7,570 bases of DNA from Dehalococcoidales bacterium (GTDB lineage Bacteria > Chloroflexota > Dehalococcoidia > Dehalococcoidales > RBG-16-60-22): assembly GCA_030603605.1 (NCBI GenBank), contig JAUVXN010000056.1:1-7570 (forward strand), in the 5' to 3' direction. A program made the position numbers and the translations under genes. Of the stretch, positions 1-6,216 are shown one piece after another. Within the stretch, counting starts at the first letter, position 1, and each line of letters opens with the position of its first letter. The notes beneath the pieces were generated by a model that saw only the letters and a program-made list of their open reading frames with translations, was not told where the DNA came from and did no database searches.

Positions 1-1
1 G

Positions 2-343
2 GTAATTGCGCAGGAAATAGAGGATAACCCGAATAATTTCACCAGATTTTTTATCCTGTCCAAAGAAGATTCCCCACCATTGGGGAACGACAAAACCTCT
101 ATAGTTTTTTCGACAAAAGATAGACCGGGGGCACTGCATGAATCCCTCAGGGAATTTGCCAGCCGAAATATCAATTTAACCAAGCTCGAGTCGAGACCAA
201 CCAGGCAGAAGCCCTGGCAATACAATTTTTATCTGGACTTTGAAGGGCACCGCGAGGATAAATCAGCCCGGGAAGCTCTGGAGAATTTGGAAAAGACTTC
301 AATCTTCGTAAAAATATTGGGTTCATATCCCAAAGCAAAGTAG
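2..343 (+). CDS. pheA: Prephenate dehydratase, C-terminal part (5' end outside window)
   Basis: The last 113 codons of prephenate dehydratase, which decarboxylates and dehydrates prephenate to phenylpyruvate in phenylalanine synthesis; the enzyme is cytosolic. The frame is open from base 2 to a TAG at 341-343. Visible residues 13-19 (FTRFFIL) match the conserved end of the catalytic domain, where the Thr of the TRF motif is a known catalytic residue. From about residue 30 an ACT domain follows, with a GALH motif (residues 43-46) and an ESRP motif (63-66); in this family these form the allosteric phenylalanine-binding site, so feedback inhibition is expected. The C-terminus ends right after the ACT domain, as in monofunctional PheA. 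A TTG at 80 lies inside the domain and is not the true start. tyrA lies downstream on the same strand, separated by a membrane-protein gene and repeats. Identity is secure; N-terminal architecture cannot be seen. Confidence 0.93.
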   Translation, partial: VIAQEIEDNPNNFTRFFILSKEDSPPLGNDKTSIVFSTKDRPGALHESLREFASRNINLTKLESRPTRQKPWQYNFYLDFEGHREDKSAREALENLEKTSIFVKILGSYPKAK

Positions 344-357
344 GGTTTTGGAAATCC

Positions 358-396
358 ATCCCCCTACCCCCCTCCTTTACCAAAGGAAGGGGGGTA
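358..396 (-). repeat. GC-rich palindromic intergenic repeat, copy 1
   Basis: An imperfect hairpin with arms at 366-378 and 382-395 (six C, T, CC, TTT against AAA, GG, AA, six G) and a 3-nt loop; the only mismatch is one bulged A. Outside the left arm is a second C-run (360-364). Read on the minus strand this becomes a palindrome followed by AGGGGGATGG, the same arrangement as the copy at 1128-1173 on the plus strand. It lies just after the pheA stop and could help stop or protect the pheA transcript, but no U-tract follows, so it is not called an intrinsic terminator. Confidence 0.65.
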
Positions 397-433
397 AATA
401 GAAAGAGGGGCTAGCGTCTCTCTTAAACTCCTG

Positions 434-462
434 TTCCAGTTCGAATCCAACCCCCGCTACCA
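434..462 (+). other. Fragment resembling a tRNA 3' end (T-loop plus CCA)
   Basis: GTTCGAATCC (439-448) is a classic T-loop string, and it is followed at a roughly tRNA-like distance by CCCCGCTACCA (452-462), like an acceptor strand, discriminator base and CCA. However, the T-stem does not form: 435-439 and 447-451 pair at only one position. No complementary 5' acceptor strand (AGCGGGG) occurs within about 100 bases upstream. It is therefore not a functional tRNA. It could be a decayed tRNA end or an old integration scar, or it could be chance. Confidence 0.2.
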
Positions 463-492
463 ACTACTTGTAAAACTAAGTCAGAATCTAGC

Positions 493-522
493 AGAAGCGT
501 AGCGAATTTAAGTTACGCTTCT
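493..522 (+). promoter_or_regulatory. 9-bp perfect inverted repeat at the -35 box
   Basis: AGAAGCGTA (493-501) is the exact reverse complement of TACGCTTCT (514-522), with a 12-nt loop whose edges could add a G-U and a C-G pair. The right arm ends on the first base of the -35 hexamer of the following promoter, and T-rich sequence (TTGCTTTTG) follows. It could be a weak terminator for pheA read-through or an operator for the membrane-protein promoter; the sequence does not decide between them. Confidence 0.4.
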
Positions 523-550
523 TGCTTTTGCATGACATATCCCATATAAT
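522..550 (+). promoter_or_regulatory. Sigma-70 type promoter for the membrane-protein gene
   Basis: A perfect -10 hexamer TATAAT (545-550) lies 17 bp after TTGCTT (522-527), a 3/6 match to the -35 consensus. Transcription would start about 7 nt after the -10, near 557, only about 3 nt before the ATG at 560. Together with the absence of a Shine-Dalgarno sequence, this predicts a leaderless mRNA. Confidence 0.55.
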
Positions 551-559
551 CAGCTAGCG

Positions 560-964
560 ATGAAGACCTTGCTAAGAATAATCGCCTGGGTAGGTTTCGC
601 AGTATTTTCCCTGGGTACGGTCATTTCGTTGATAACGACTATGGGTATATTGTTGGGGCATAATGTCGGGGTGGACTTCCCTCATTTATATGCACTGATC
701 CTAGCAGTAATTGGCATACCATTTATGCTTGCCGGGGGTATTATTGCTAAACCCAGGCATTTTTGGCTGCTCAGCTTGATTATCGGTCTGTTGTATATAT
801 TAGGCGGCATTCCATTCATACAAGAATTGGTCTCTTCCATACAGCATACCGATTGGGATTACCTGATGCAAAATCTGTGTATACTTATTCCTGGTGTTAT
901 TATAATCGCCGGGGGTATATTTATTCGGCGAATCGAAACCAAAGATAAAGCTAAAGCGTCTTAG
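560..964 (+). CDS. Four-helix integral membrane protein, function unknown
   Basis: I do not recognise the family. The 134-residue product is strongly hydrophobic, with four likely membrane helices at about residues 7-32, 42-63, 67-88 and 103-122. Positive charges sit at the N-terminus (K2, R6), in the short loop between helices 2 and 3 (KPRH, 64-67) and at the C-terminus (RRIETKDKAKAS). The helix 3-4 loop is acidic. By the positive-inside rule both ends are cytoplasmic. There is no cleavable signal peptide, Cys pair or catalytic motif. The ATG at 560 is preceded by CAGCTAGCG, which has no Shine-Dalgarno, while TATAAT sits 9 nt upstream, so it is probably translated from a leaderless mRNA. It separates pheA from tyrA and is bracketed by inverted copies of the intergenic repeat. 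Its own promoter and a downstream terminator suggest a single-gene unit. That it is coding is likely from the promoter fit and the coherent helix pattern. Confidence 0.7.
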   Translation: MKTLLRIIAWVGFAVFSLGTVISLITTMGILLGHNVGVDFPHLYALILAVIGIPFMLAGGIIAKPRHFWLLSLIIGLLYILGGIPFIQELVSSIQHTDWDYLMQNLCILIPGVIIIAGGIFIRRIETKDKAKAS

Positions 965-1096
965 CTAGCAGCCTTTGTATCTCAGATATAAGTCCCTTCT
1001 TCTCGAAGAAAAGTTCGGAATGCTTCCAATGCGGGCTACCGAGGAAATTGAGAAAAACTGTTAAAATATCTCAAAAGTAAATAACGGGGTGGTGTT

Positions 1097-1121
1097 AAGA
1101 GGGGCGTAAGCCCCTCTTTTT
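1097..1121 (+). terminator. Intrinsic terminator after the membrane-protein gene
   Basis: A perfect 7-bp GC-rich stem, GAGGGGC (1099-1105) and GCCCCTC (1110-1116), closed by a GTAA tetraloop and extended by two A-T pairs (1097-1098 with 1117-1118). The T-run at 1117-1121 supplies the U-tract. It is about 130 nt past the stop at 964 and about 110 nt before tyrA, so it should separate the two units. On the minus strand the A-run makes it only weakly bidirectional. Confidence 0.8.
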
Positions 1122-1127
1122 AACTCC

Positions 1128-1173
1128 TCCCCCTTCCCCCTAAAAAGGGGAAGGGGGATACAGGGGGATAGGG
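1128..1173 (+). repeat. GC-rich palindromic intergenic repeat, copy 2, with G-quadruplex-type tail
   Basis: A perfect 12-bp hairpin: 1128-1139 (T, five C, TT, four C) pairs with 1147-1158 (four G, AA, five G, A) across a 7-nt loop. The tail carries further G-runs at 1163-1167 and 1171-1173. The four G-runs 1147-1150, 1153-1157, 1163-1167 and 1171-1173, with spacers of 2, 5 and 3 nt, fit the G3+N1-7 quadruplex pattern, so quadruplex and hairpin would compete. Its orientation is opposite to copy 1. Confidence 0.75.
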
Positions 1174-1219
1174 TTACTAGCCAAAACTAAAGAAAAAGAC
1201 TAAAATAATGTCAAACTAT

Positions 1220-1226
1220 GAGGTGA
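1220..1226 (+). promoter_or_regulatory. Ribosome binding site fixing the GTG start of tyrA
   Basis: GAGGTGA lies 4 nt before the GTG at 1231-1233. This start puts the nucleotide-binding strand (RIAIIGG) at the very N-terminus, as the family requires, so GTG is preferred over downstream ATGs. Confidence 0.7.
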
Positions 1227-1230
1227 GTCG

Positions 1231-2097
1231 GTGAGAATAGCCATAATTGGTGGCTCGGGAAAGATGGGGCGGTGGTTTGCCAAATTTCTATTAAATGACG
1301 GTAAAGAGGTGGTAATAAGCGGCAGGAATGAAAAAAAGCTAATGGAAGCCAAGCGACAACTGGGCGTCGAGGTCGCCTCCAATGTGGAAGCGGTCAAGAG
1401 TGCCGATGCCGTGCTGCTATCAGTGCCGATAGAGAGTTTTGAAGAGGTAGTGGCACAGATAAGCCCCCATGTACAGCCCAGGCAAATCGTTGTCGACATT
1501 TCATCTGTCAAAGTGTTTCCGGTAGAAACAATGCATAAGCACCTGAAAACAAGACTGGTGCTTGGTGTGCACCCATTATTTGGGCCCGGGGCTGAGAGTA
1601 TAACGAACCAGAATTTTGTTCTGACACCGACCAATGATGAGGAGAGAGCCCTGGCGCAAAAAATCAGGAAGTATTTAGAAGCCAGAGGCGGTAGAGTCGG
1701 TCTGATGACTCCTCAGGAGCATGATGAAAAGATGACCATAGTTCTGGGACTTTCCCATTTTATAGCTATAGTCTCGGCCGATACCCTGCTCAGCTCCGAT
1801 TTAAGGCAGACGGAGGCAATCGGTGGCATTACCTACAAAGTGTTACTAACTCTGGTAGAAAGTGTCCTTTCTGAAGACGCGGAGCTTTATGCCTCCCTGC
1901 AAATGAATTTGCCCAATATAACGGAGATTGAAAAACTATTCCAGAGAAAAGCCAGGGTATGGGCGGATTTAGTCAAAAATAAAGACAGACAGAAATTCGT
2001 CCAGCAGATGAAAACCCTGAGAGACAAACTTGAAAAGGGTAATCCTGACTTTGGCAGGGCTTACCAAAACATGTATAGAATCGTGGAAGGGTTATGA
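1231..2097 (+). CDS. tyrA: Prephenate/arogenate dehydrogenase, archaeal-type
   Basis: A 288-residue dehydrogenase that oxidatively decarboxylates prephenate (or arogenate) in tyrosine synthesis. An N-terminal Rossmann fold opens with IIGGSGKMG (residues 5-13), a GxGxxG-type dinucleotide loop. After the second strand comes SGR (30-32) instead of an acidic residue, which suggests NADP rather than NAD (inference). DISSVK (89-94) and HPLFGPG (114-120) are TyrA signatures; H114 corresponds to the catalytic histidine. The rest (about 165-288) is the helical dimerisation domain. No ACT domain or chorismate mutase domain is fused, so tyrosine feedback through an ACT domain is unlikely. The length is usual for the compact archaeal/Dehalococcoidia-type enzymes. 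The start is GTG with a good ribosome site. pheA upstream acts on the same substrate. The TGA (2095-2097) overlaps the end of the convergent gene by 6 nt. Prephenate versus arogenate preference cannot be read from the sequence. Confidence 0.93.
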   Translation: MRIAIIGGSGKMGRWFAKFLLNDGKEVVISGRNEKKLMEAKRQLGVEVASNVEAVKSADAVLLSVPIESFEEVVAQISPHVQPRQIVVDISSVKVFPVETMHKHLKTRLVLGVHPLFGPGAESITNQNFVLTPTNDEERALAQKIRKYLEARGGRVGLMTPQEHDEKMTIVLGLSHFIAIVSADTLLSSDLRQTEAIGGITYKVLLTLVESVLSEDAELYASLQMNLPNITEIEKLFQRKARVWADLVKNKDRQKFVQQMKTLRDKLEKGNPDFGRAYQNMYRIVEGL

Positions 2098-2439
2098 CTT
2101 TGCTTCGTATGAGCCGAAAATGAAGTTCAGGTCTTCCTGCAGAGCCGCGACCTTCTCCGTAGAGAAGAGCTTATCATCTATATCAAGCATCATCTTCGTT
2201 TCGGTCTTAACCGAGCCAACAATGTGGGCTCTGAGGCATTCCTTTTCAGTCTTGCCCGGTTCGCCCTGAGTCTTGAAAGTTAGAGTGCCGCGAGAAACAA
2301 ATGTTGACGAATCATTAGGCAGGGCATACGTCTCCATCTTTACTTCACCCAGGCTTACGCCTTGCTTCAGGACGAAGTCCTTTATCTCAGCGTAAAGTAG
2401 CTCAGGGTTTACCGCTTTGTAGGTCTTTCTAATTTGCAT
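2092..2439 (-). CDS. Conserved-looking small protein coupled to rho, function unknown
   Basis: I do not recognise the family. The 115-residue soluble protein has no signal peptide or membrane helix and one Cys (C69). The pattern reads as a helix (about 10-27), several strand-like stretches (31-40, 46-56, 70-88) and a C-terminal helix (95-107), a compact alpha/beta fold. The ATG (2439-2437) follows the rho TAG (2442-2440) with no gap, and AAGGAG lies 6 nt upstream inside the rho coding end, so translational coupling is expected. In many bacteria rpmE (ribosomal protein L31) follows rho; this is not L31, as it is too long and lacks the paired Cys. Its TAA lies inside the 3' end of convergent tyrA. 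Being last in pyrG-tal-rho suggests steady expression and maybe a role in RNA or ribosome function, but that is inference from position only. Confidence 0.8.
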   Translation of the reverse strand: MQIRKTYKAVNPELLYAEIKDFVLKQGVSLGEVKMETYALPNDSSTFVSRGTLTFKTQGEPGKTEKECLRAHIVGSVKTETKMMLDIDDKLFSTEKVAALQEDLNFIFGSYEAKS

Positions 2440-3702
2440 CTACATCTCCTTGTTCAGGTTAGCCAGGAACTCAGCATTGGTATTGGTCTTGCGCAGGCGG
2501 TCCAGAATCCGCTCTGTGGCTTCAGCGAAGTTGGTGGAGTCGGAGGAAATCATAGCCACCATGCGTCGCAGCAGCCATACCTGCTTCAGGCTCTCTTCAT
2601 CTATTAACAACTCTTCCCGTCTGGTGCCGCTACGCTGAATATCCATAGCCGGGAAGATGCGGCGTTCCGCTAATCGGCGGTCAAGGTGAAGCTCCATATT
2701 GCCGGTTCCCTTGAACTCCTCATAGATGAGGTCGTCCATACGGCTGCCGGTATCAATGAGGCAGGTGGCAATGATAGTCAGGCTGCCACCCTCAGCAGTG
2801 TTACGGGCAGCGCCGAAGAAGCGTTTGGCGGGGTGAAGAGCCGCCGGGTCAATGCCGCCGGAAAGGGTGCGACCACTGGAGGGCATAGCCAGGTTGTATG
2901 ACCGGGTAAGGCGGGTAATACCGTCAAGAAGGATAAGCACATCCTTCCCACTTTCTACTATGCGCTTGGCTCTCTCCAGTGCCAGCTCAGCGACGCGGGT
3001 GTGATTTTCTACCGGCTCATCAAAGGTGGCAGCTATCACCTCTCCCTTGATGGAGCGCTTCATATCAGTAACTTCCTCCGGTCGCTCACCAATAAGGCAG
3101 ACCATTATGTGGATGTCATTATAGTTAGTGGTAGAGGCATTGGCTATGGATTTGAGCAGTATTGTCTTGCCGGCTTTGGGTGGTGAAACGATTAAGCCTC
3201 GTTGGCCCCGACCGATAGGAGCGATGAGGTTGAGCAAACGGGTGGACATGTCCTCCGATGAGGTTTCCAGGTTAATTAATTTGTCGGGGAAGGTAGGAGT
3301 TAGTGAGCCGAAGCGGGGTCGGTCTTTGGCGAGCTCAGGATTAATATCATTAACGGCTACTACCTGGAGCAGGCTATAGTATTTCTCGCTACTTTTGGGT
3401 GGTCTGCCCTGCCCCATAACCATATCGCCGTTGCGCAGGCCAAAGCGCCGGATTTGAGATGGGGAAATATACACGTCAGTTTGGCTGGGCAACAAAGTGT
3501 CCTGCCTGAGGAAGCCATAACCATCACTCATAATCTCCAAGATACCGCTACAGAAGGTATGACCCTGCTGCTCGATATCTGCCTTGAGCAAGCGACTGAT
3601 AATTTCCTGCTTCTTGAGCCCATTTGTGTTGGAGATGCCCATCTCCTCGGCCAGTTTAGTCAACTCTTCTTTATTTTTGTTTTCCAGTTCGGCAATGTTC
3701 AT
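2440..3702 (-). CDS. rho: Transcription termination factor Rho
   Basis: The ring-forming hexameric RNA helicase that ends transcription at Rho-dependent sites. The 420 residues are almost the length of the E. coli protein (419), with no large insertion in the N-terminal domain. Residues 1-45 are the Rho N-terminal helical domain. The cold-shock-like RNA-binding domain contains DGYGFLR (60-66) and VYIS (77-80), the two RNA-contacting strands. The ATPase core shows Walker A SPPKAGKT (173-180), the catalytic-Glu motif [10 protein letters not shown] (205-214, E206), Walker B DVLILLD (254-260), the Q-loop region [10 protein letters not shown] (276-285) and the R-loop plus arginine-rich segment [18 protein letters not shown] (331-348). 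All key motifs are intact. ATG at 3702-3700 has TGAGGT about 6 nt upstream. It is 68 nt after tal, and the spacer contains a degenerate intergenic palindrome. It is the third gene of the pyrG operon and is directly abutted by the 115-codon gene. Confidence 0.98.
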   Translation of the reverse strand: MNIAELENKNKEELTKLAEEMGISNTNGLKKQEIISRLLKADIEQQGHTFCSGILEIMSDGYGFLRQDTLLPSQTDVYISPSQIRRFGLRNGDMVMGQGRPPKSSEKYYSLLQVVAVNDINPELAKDRPRFGSLTPTFPDKLINLETSSEDMSTRLLNLIAPIGRGQRGLIVSPPKAGKTILLKSIANASTTNYNDIHIMVCLIGERPEEVTDMKRSIKGEVIAATFDEPVENHTRVAELALERAKRIVESGKDVLILLDGITRLTRSYNLAMPSSGRTLSGGIDPAALHPAKRFFGAARNTAEGGSLTIIATCLIDTGSRMDDLIYEEFKGTGNMELHLDRRLAERRIFPAMDIQRSGTRREELLIDEESLKQVWLLRRMVAMISSDSTNFAEATERILDRLRKTNTNAEFLANLNKEM

Positions 3703-3713
3703 GATGTAACCTC

Positions 3714-3748
3714 ACTCCCGACCCTCTCTCCTTGTCCAGAAGGGAGAA
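3714..3748 (-). repeat. Degenerate palindromic repeat between tal and rho
   Basis: TCTCCTT (3727-3733) pairs with AAGGGAGA (3740-3747) with one bulged G and a 6-nt loop. Read on the minus strand the hairpin is followed by G-rich GAGGGTCGGGAGTGAGG, resembling the palindrome-plus-G-rich-tail plan of the other copies, though with lower identity. No U-run follows on the minus strand, so it should not terminate transcription before rho. It adjoins the rho ribosome site and might affect its access. Confidence 0.4.
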
Positions 3749-3770
3749 TTTGCTTTCTAAGTTTTTTATG

Positions 3771-4433
3771 TTACTTCTGTTGTGAAACCCGTTTCCAGTC
3801 AGCAAGGAAGCGGCTAACGCCTGCATCAGTAAGCGGGTGGTTTATCATCTGCATCAGCACATTGTAGGGAACAGTGGCAATATGAGCCCCTGCCCTGGCA
3901 GCAACCACGCAGTGTAGAGGGTGACGGATGCTGGCGGCAATCACCTGTGTGGGTAGCTGGTAGTTTTTATACACGTCAACAATGTCTTTCACCAACTGCA
4001 TACCGTCATGACCGATATCATCCAGTCGGCCAACAAAGGGACTAACATAGGTAGCACCAGCCAGTGCGCCGAGAAGTGCCTGATTCACCGAGAAGCACAG
4101 GGTCATATTTACTTCTATATTTTCTTTTTTAAGGGTTGATATTGCCTGAAGCCCGTCGGCAGTGGCTGGTATTTTAATGGTCACATTGGGTGCCCAGGTG
4201 GCTTTGGTTCGTGCTTCTTCAATCATAGAATCGGCATCTTCGGCTAGCACTTCGACAGAAACGGATGTATCCGGTCCGGTGATTATGGAGCAGATAGTTT
4301 TAATCACCGTTTCATAGTCAGCCGTTGCCTCCTTGGCTACCAGGGTGGGGTTGGTGGTAATGCCGCTGACGATGCCCAGTCTGGCGGCTTGCCTGATTTG
4401 TTCAATGTTGGCGGTATCTAAAAAGATGCGCAT
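3771..4433 (-). CDS. tal: Transaldolase of the short TalC/FSA family
   Basis: A 220-residue class I aldolase-fold enzyme. It moves a dihydroxyacetone unit between sugar phosphates in the non-oxidative pentose phosphate pathway in the cytosol. MRIFLDTA (1-8) carries the conserved D6; TTNPT (26-30) is the family signature. K87 in VTIKIPAT (84-91) is the expected Schiff-base lysine. NMTLCFS (109-115) and SPFVGRLDDIG (131-141) follow. F133 matches the Phe of transaldolase B (F178) rather than the Tyr of fructose-6-phosphate aldolase, so transaldolase activity is favoured. The frame is open upstream into pyrG, but the ATG at 4433-4431 is chosen because GAGGAG lies just before it and the family N-terminus is MRIFLDTA. 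It is 22 nt after pyrG and before rho, an order that recalls Bacillus pyrG-fbaA-tal-murA-glpX-rho. It probably relies on the pyrG promoters. Confidence 0.93.
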   Translation of the reverse strand: MRIFLDTANIEQIRQAARLGIVSGITTNPTLVAKEATADYETVIKTICSIITGPDTSVSVEVLAEDADSMIEEARTKATWAPNVTIKIPATADGLQAISTLKKENIEVNMTLCFSVNQALLGALAGATYVSPFVGRLDDIGHDGMQLVKDIVDVYKNYQLPTQVIAASIRHPLHCVVAARAGAHIATVPYNVLMQMINHPLTDAGVSRFLADWKRVSQQK

Positions 4434-4442
4434 TTTCTCCTC
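4434..4442 (-). promoter_or_regulatory. Ribosome binding site deciding the tal start
   Basis: On the minus strand GAGGAG (4442-4437) is followed by AAA and the ATG at 4433. It supports the 220-residue product over an open-frame extension of 43 codons that would overlap pyrG and lacks family similarity. Confidence 0.8.
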
Positions 4443-4455
4443 ACTATTTTCATAT

Positions 4456-6090
4456 TTAAGAGGAAAGGGGCAACGGAGGTTGGGCCCCTTCACGTAGTAT
4501 ATCCTTGGCCATGCCGATAAAATCGCGGAACAGGGGGTGGGGACGGCCAGGGCGAGAGGCAAATTCGGGATGGAACTGGCAGCTCACCATCCAGGGGTGG
4601 TTAGCCAGCTCGCAGATTTCAACCAGTTTGTTGTCAGGGGAAAGTCCGCTACAAATCATTCCTGCTTCCTGTAGTTGGTCACGAAACTTGTTATTAAACT
4701 CGTAACGGTGTCTATGGCGCTCTTCAACCAGACTCTGTCCGTAAGCACGGTGAGCACGGCTGCCTGGGACCAGTTGACATGGGTAGTTACCCAGGCGCAT
4801 GGTGCCTCCCTTATTTTTTGTCTTCTTTTGTTCGGGGAGAATGTCAATAACAGGGTAGGGGGTGGCGGGGTCAAATTCGGCGGAGTTTGGCTCCGGTGAG
4901 TTCAGGACATAGCGGGCAAACTCAATTACCATGACCTGCATTCCCAGGCACAATCCCAGGTAAGGGATTTCATTGTTTCGGGCATAGTTGGCGGCTTTTA
5001 CCATGCCTTCGACTCCTCTGATACCAAAGCCACCAGGGACTATAATACCCTGAGCTGAGCTCAGCAGAGTATCACCGCCATCTTTTTCCAGGTCCTCAGA
5101 GCGAACCCAGAACAGATTAATATCTCTTTCATGATATAGGACAGCGTGGCGTAGTGCTTCACGAACCGAGAAATAGGCATCGTTTAATTCAACATATTTG
5201 CCAACGAGGGCAATGTTAACCGGCTCACGGGGTGTTTTGAGGCTTTCAACCAGTTGCTGCCACCGGCTCAGGTCTGCCTTGTGTGCCTTAAGTCCAAACT
5301 TATCTACAATCAGTTGTCCTAATCCTGCCTCTTCCAGGATTAAAGGTATCTCGTAGATGGTGGGTACTGTGAGCAAGGGAATGACAGCTTGGCGTTCCAC
5401 ATCGCAGAACAGGGATATTTTGTCCCTTATCCCTTCCGAGACCGGGTAGTCACTGCGGCATATAATGACGTCAGGCTGAATACCAATTCGGCGCAGTTCG
5501 TTAACACTATGTTGAGTAGGCTTGGTCTTCAGCTCCTGGGTAGAGTTGAGATAAGGGAGTAAGGTGACATGGATATAGAGCACATTGTCCCGCCCAACAT
5601 CATTTCTCATTTGCCTGATGGCTTCGAGAAAGGGTTGTCCCTCAATATCACCCACGGTACCGCCCACTTCGATAAGAATTACCTCAGCCTGAGATTTTTG
5701 AGCCAATCGCTTAAAACGCTCCTTTATCTCGGTAGTAACATGGGGCACTACCTGGATAGTGCCCCCTAAGAAATCGCCCCGCCTCTCCTTGGCAATAACG
5801 GCGCTGTAGATTTGTCCTGAGGTTACGTTGGAATCAGCAGTGAAATCAACGTCGATAAAACGCTCGTAATTGCCTAAATCAAGGTCAGTCTCAGCGCCAT
5901 CCTGAGTGACAAATACTTCACCATGCTGATAAGGAGACATTGTGCCCGGGTCAACATTGAGATAGGGGTCTAGCTTCTGAACCGACACGGTGATTTGGCG
6001 ACTCTTCAGGATGGTGCCTATAGAAGCGACAGTGATGCCCTTGCCGACCGAACTAACTACACCACCAGTAACAAAGATATACTTTGGCAT
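4456..6090 (-). CDS. pyrG: CTP synthase (glutamine-hydrolysing)
   Basis: Converts UTP to CTP using ATP and ammonia from glutamine, the last step of pyrimidine nucleotide synthesis. It is 544 residues, the normal length. The synthetase domain starts with [16 protein letters not shown] (3-18; the usual Leu of SSLGKG is Val here), then [16 protein letters not shown] (47-62), [10 protein letters not shown] (141-150) and [10 protein letters not shown] (187-196). The class I glutamine amidotransferase domain starts near 290. It has the oxyanion loop PGGFG (352-356), the nucleophile C381 in GLCLGMQ and the His/Glu pair in FHPEF (H507, E509), so the triad is complete. ATG at 6090-6088 is fixed by the family N-terminus; the ribosome site is poor (GGAG 14 nt upstream). 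It leads the operon pyrG-tal-rho-unknown under two strong minus-strand promoters (6217-6298), diverging from prs. The tail ends in a Pro/Leu-rich stretch (QPPLPLSS) encoded by a hairpin. Confidence 0.98.
   Translation of the reverse strand: MPKYIFVTGGVVSSVGKGITVASIGTILKSRQITVSVQKLDPYLNVDPGTMSPYQHGEVFVTQDGAETDLDLGNYERFIDVDFTADSNVTSGQIYSAVIAKERRGDFLGGTIQVVPHVTTEIKERFKRLAQKSQAEVILIEVGGTVGDIEGQPFLEAIRQMRNDVGRDNVLYIHVTLLPYLNSTQELKTKPTQHSVNELRRIGIQPDVIICRSDYPVSEGIRDKISLFCDVERQAVIPLLTVPTIYEIPLILEEAGLGQLIVDKFGLKAHKADLSRWQQLVESLKTPREPVNIALVGKYVELNDAYFSVREALRHAVLYHERDINLFWVRSEDLEKDGGDTLLSSAQGIIVPGGFGIRGVEGMVKAANYARNNEIPYLGLCLGMQVMVIEFARYVLNSPEPNSAEFDPATPYPVIDILPEQKKTKNKGGTMRLGNYPCQLVPGSRAHRAYGQSLVEERHRHRYEFNNKFRDQLQEAGMICSGLSPDNKLVEICELANHPWMVSCQFHPEFASRPGRPHPLFRDFIGMAKDILREGAQPPLPLSS
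4465..4490 (-). other. Hairpin in the last codons of pyrG, before tal
   Basis: Minus-strand RNA folds as AAGGGG (4490-4485), a 2-nt bulge, CAAC, loop CTCC, GTTG and CCCCTT (4470-4465): ten base pairs, all but four of them G-C. It ends about 7 nt before the pyrG stop. Following sequence (TCCTCTTAAATA) has no real U-run, so full termination is unlikely. An RNA-stability element or partial attenuator between pyrG and tal is possible. Confidence 0.45.
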
Positions 6091-6216
6091 ACAGGAACAC
6101 TACACTCCAACACATCCAGAAAAAACTTCTGATTTTCTTGAGAGCCTATTAAAGAATTTGGGTCAGGCTTCTACAACAAACAGCACCTAGTTTCTGCAGG
6201 AATGCTCTTTGTGTTC

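Noticed and set aside
552..969. AGCTAGC at both edges of the membrane-protein gene (552-558 and 963-969) as a target-site duplication
   Set aside because: Only 7 bp, self-complementary, overlapping the gene ends, and GCTAGC also occurs at 410-415; no transposase or terminal repeats at these points.
358..1173. CRISPR-like array from the repeated C/G-run elements
   Set aside because: There are only two copies here, in opposite orientation, far apart and imperfect, with a gene between them.
1174..1206. TTACTA / TAAAAT as the tyrA promoter
   Set aside because: The spacer of 21 bp is too long and the hexamers are weak, so no confident tyrA promoter can be assigned.
1208..1234. Tiny ORF (8 codons, MSNYEVSR) ending in TGA overlapping the GTG start of tyrA, as a Tyr-sensing leader peptide
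   Set aside because: It has only one Tyr codon, no ribosome site before its ATG and no clear attenuator after it; the GTGA overlap is likely chance.
1200..1634. Long open frame antisense to tyrA (and similar ones antisense to rho, pyrG and prs)
   Set aside because: These are Ser/Thr- or Arg-rich shadow translations of confident genes, with no ribosome sites or recognisable motifs.
4434..4562. 43-codon N-terminal extension of tal overlapping pyrG
   Set aside because: The extension has no family similarity, lies inside pyrG coding sequence, and a good ribosome site precedes the MRIFLDTA start.
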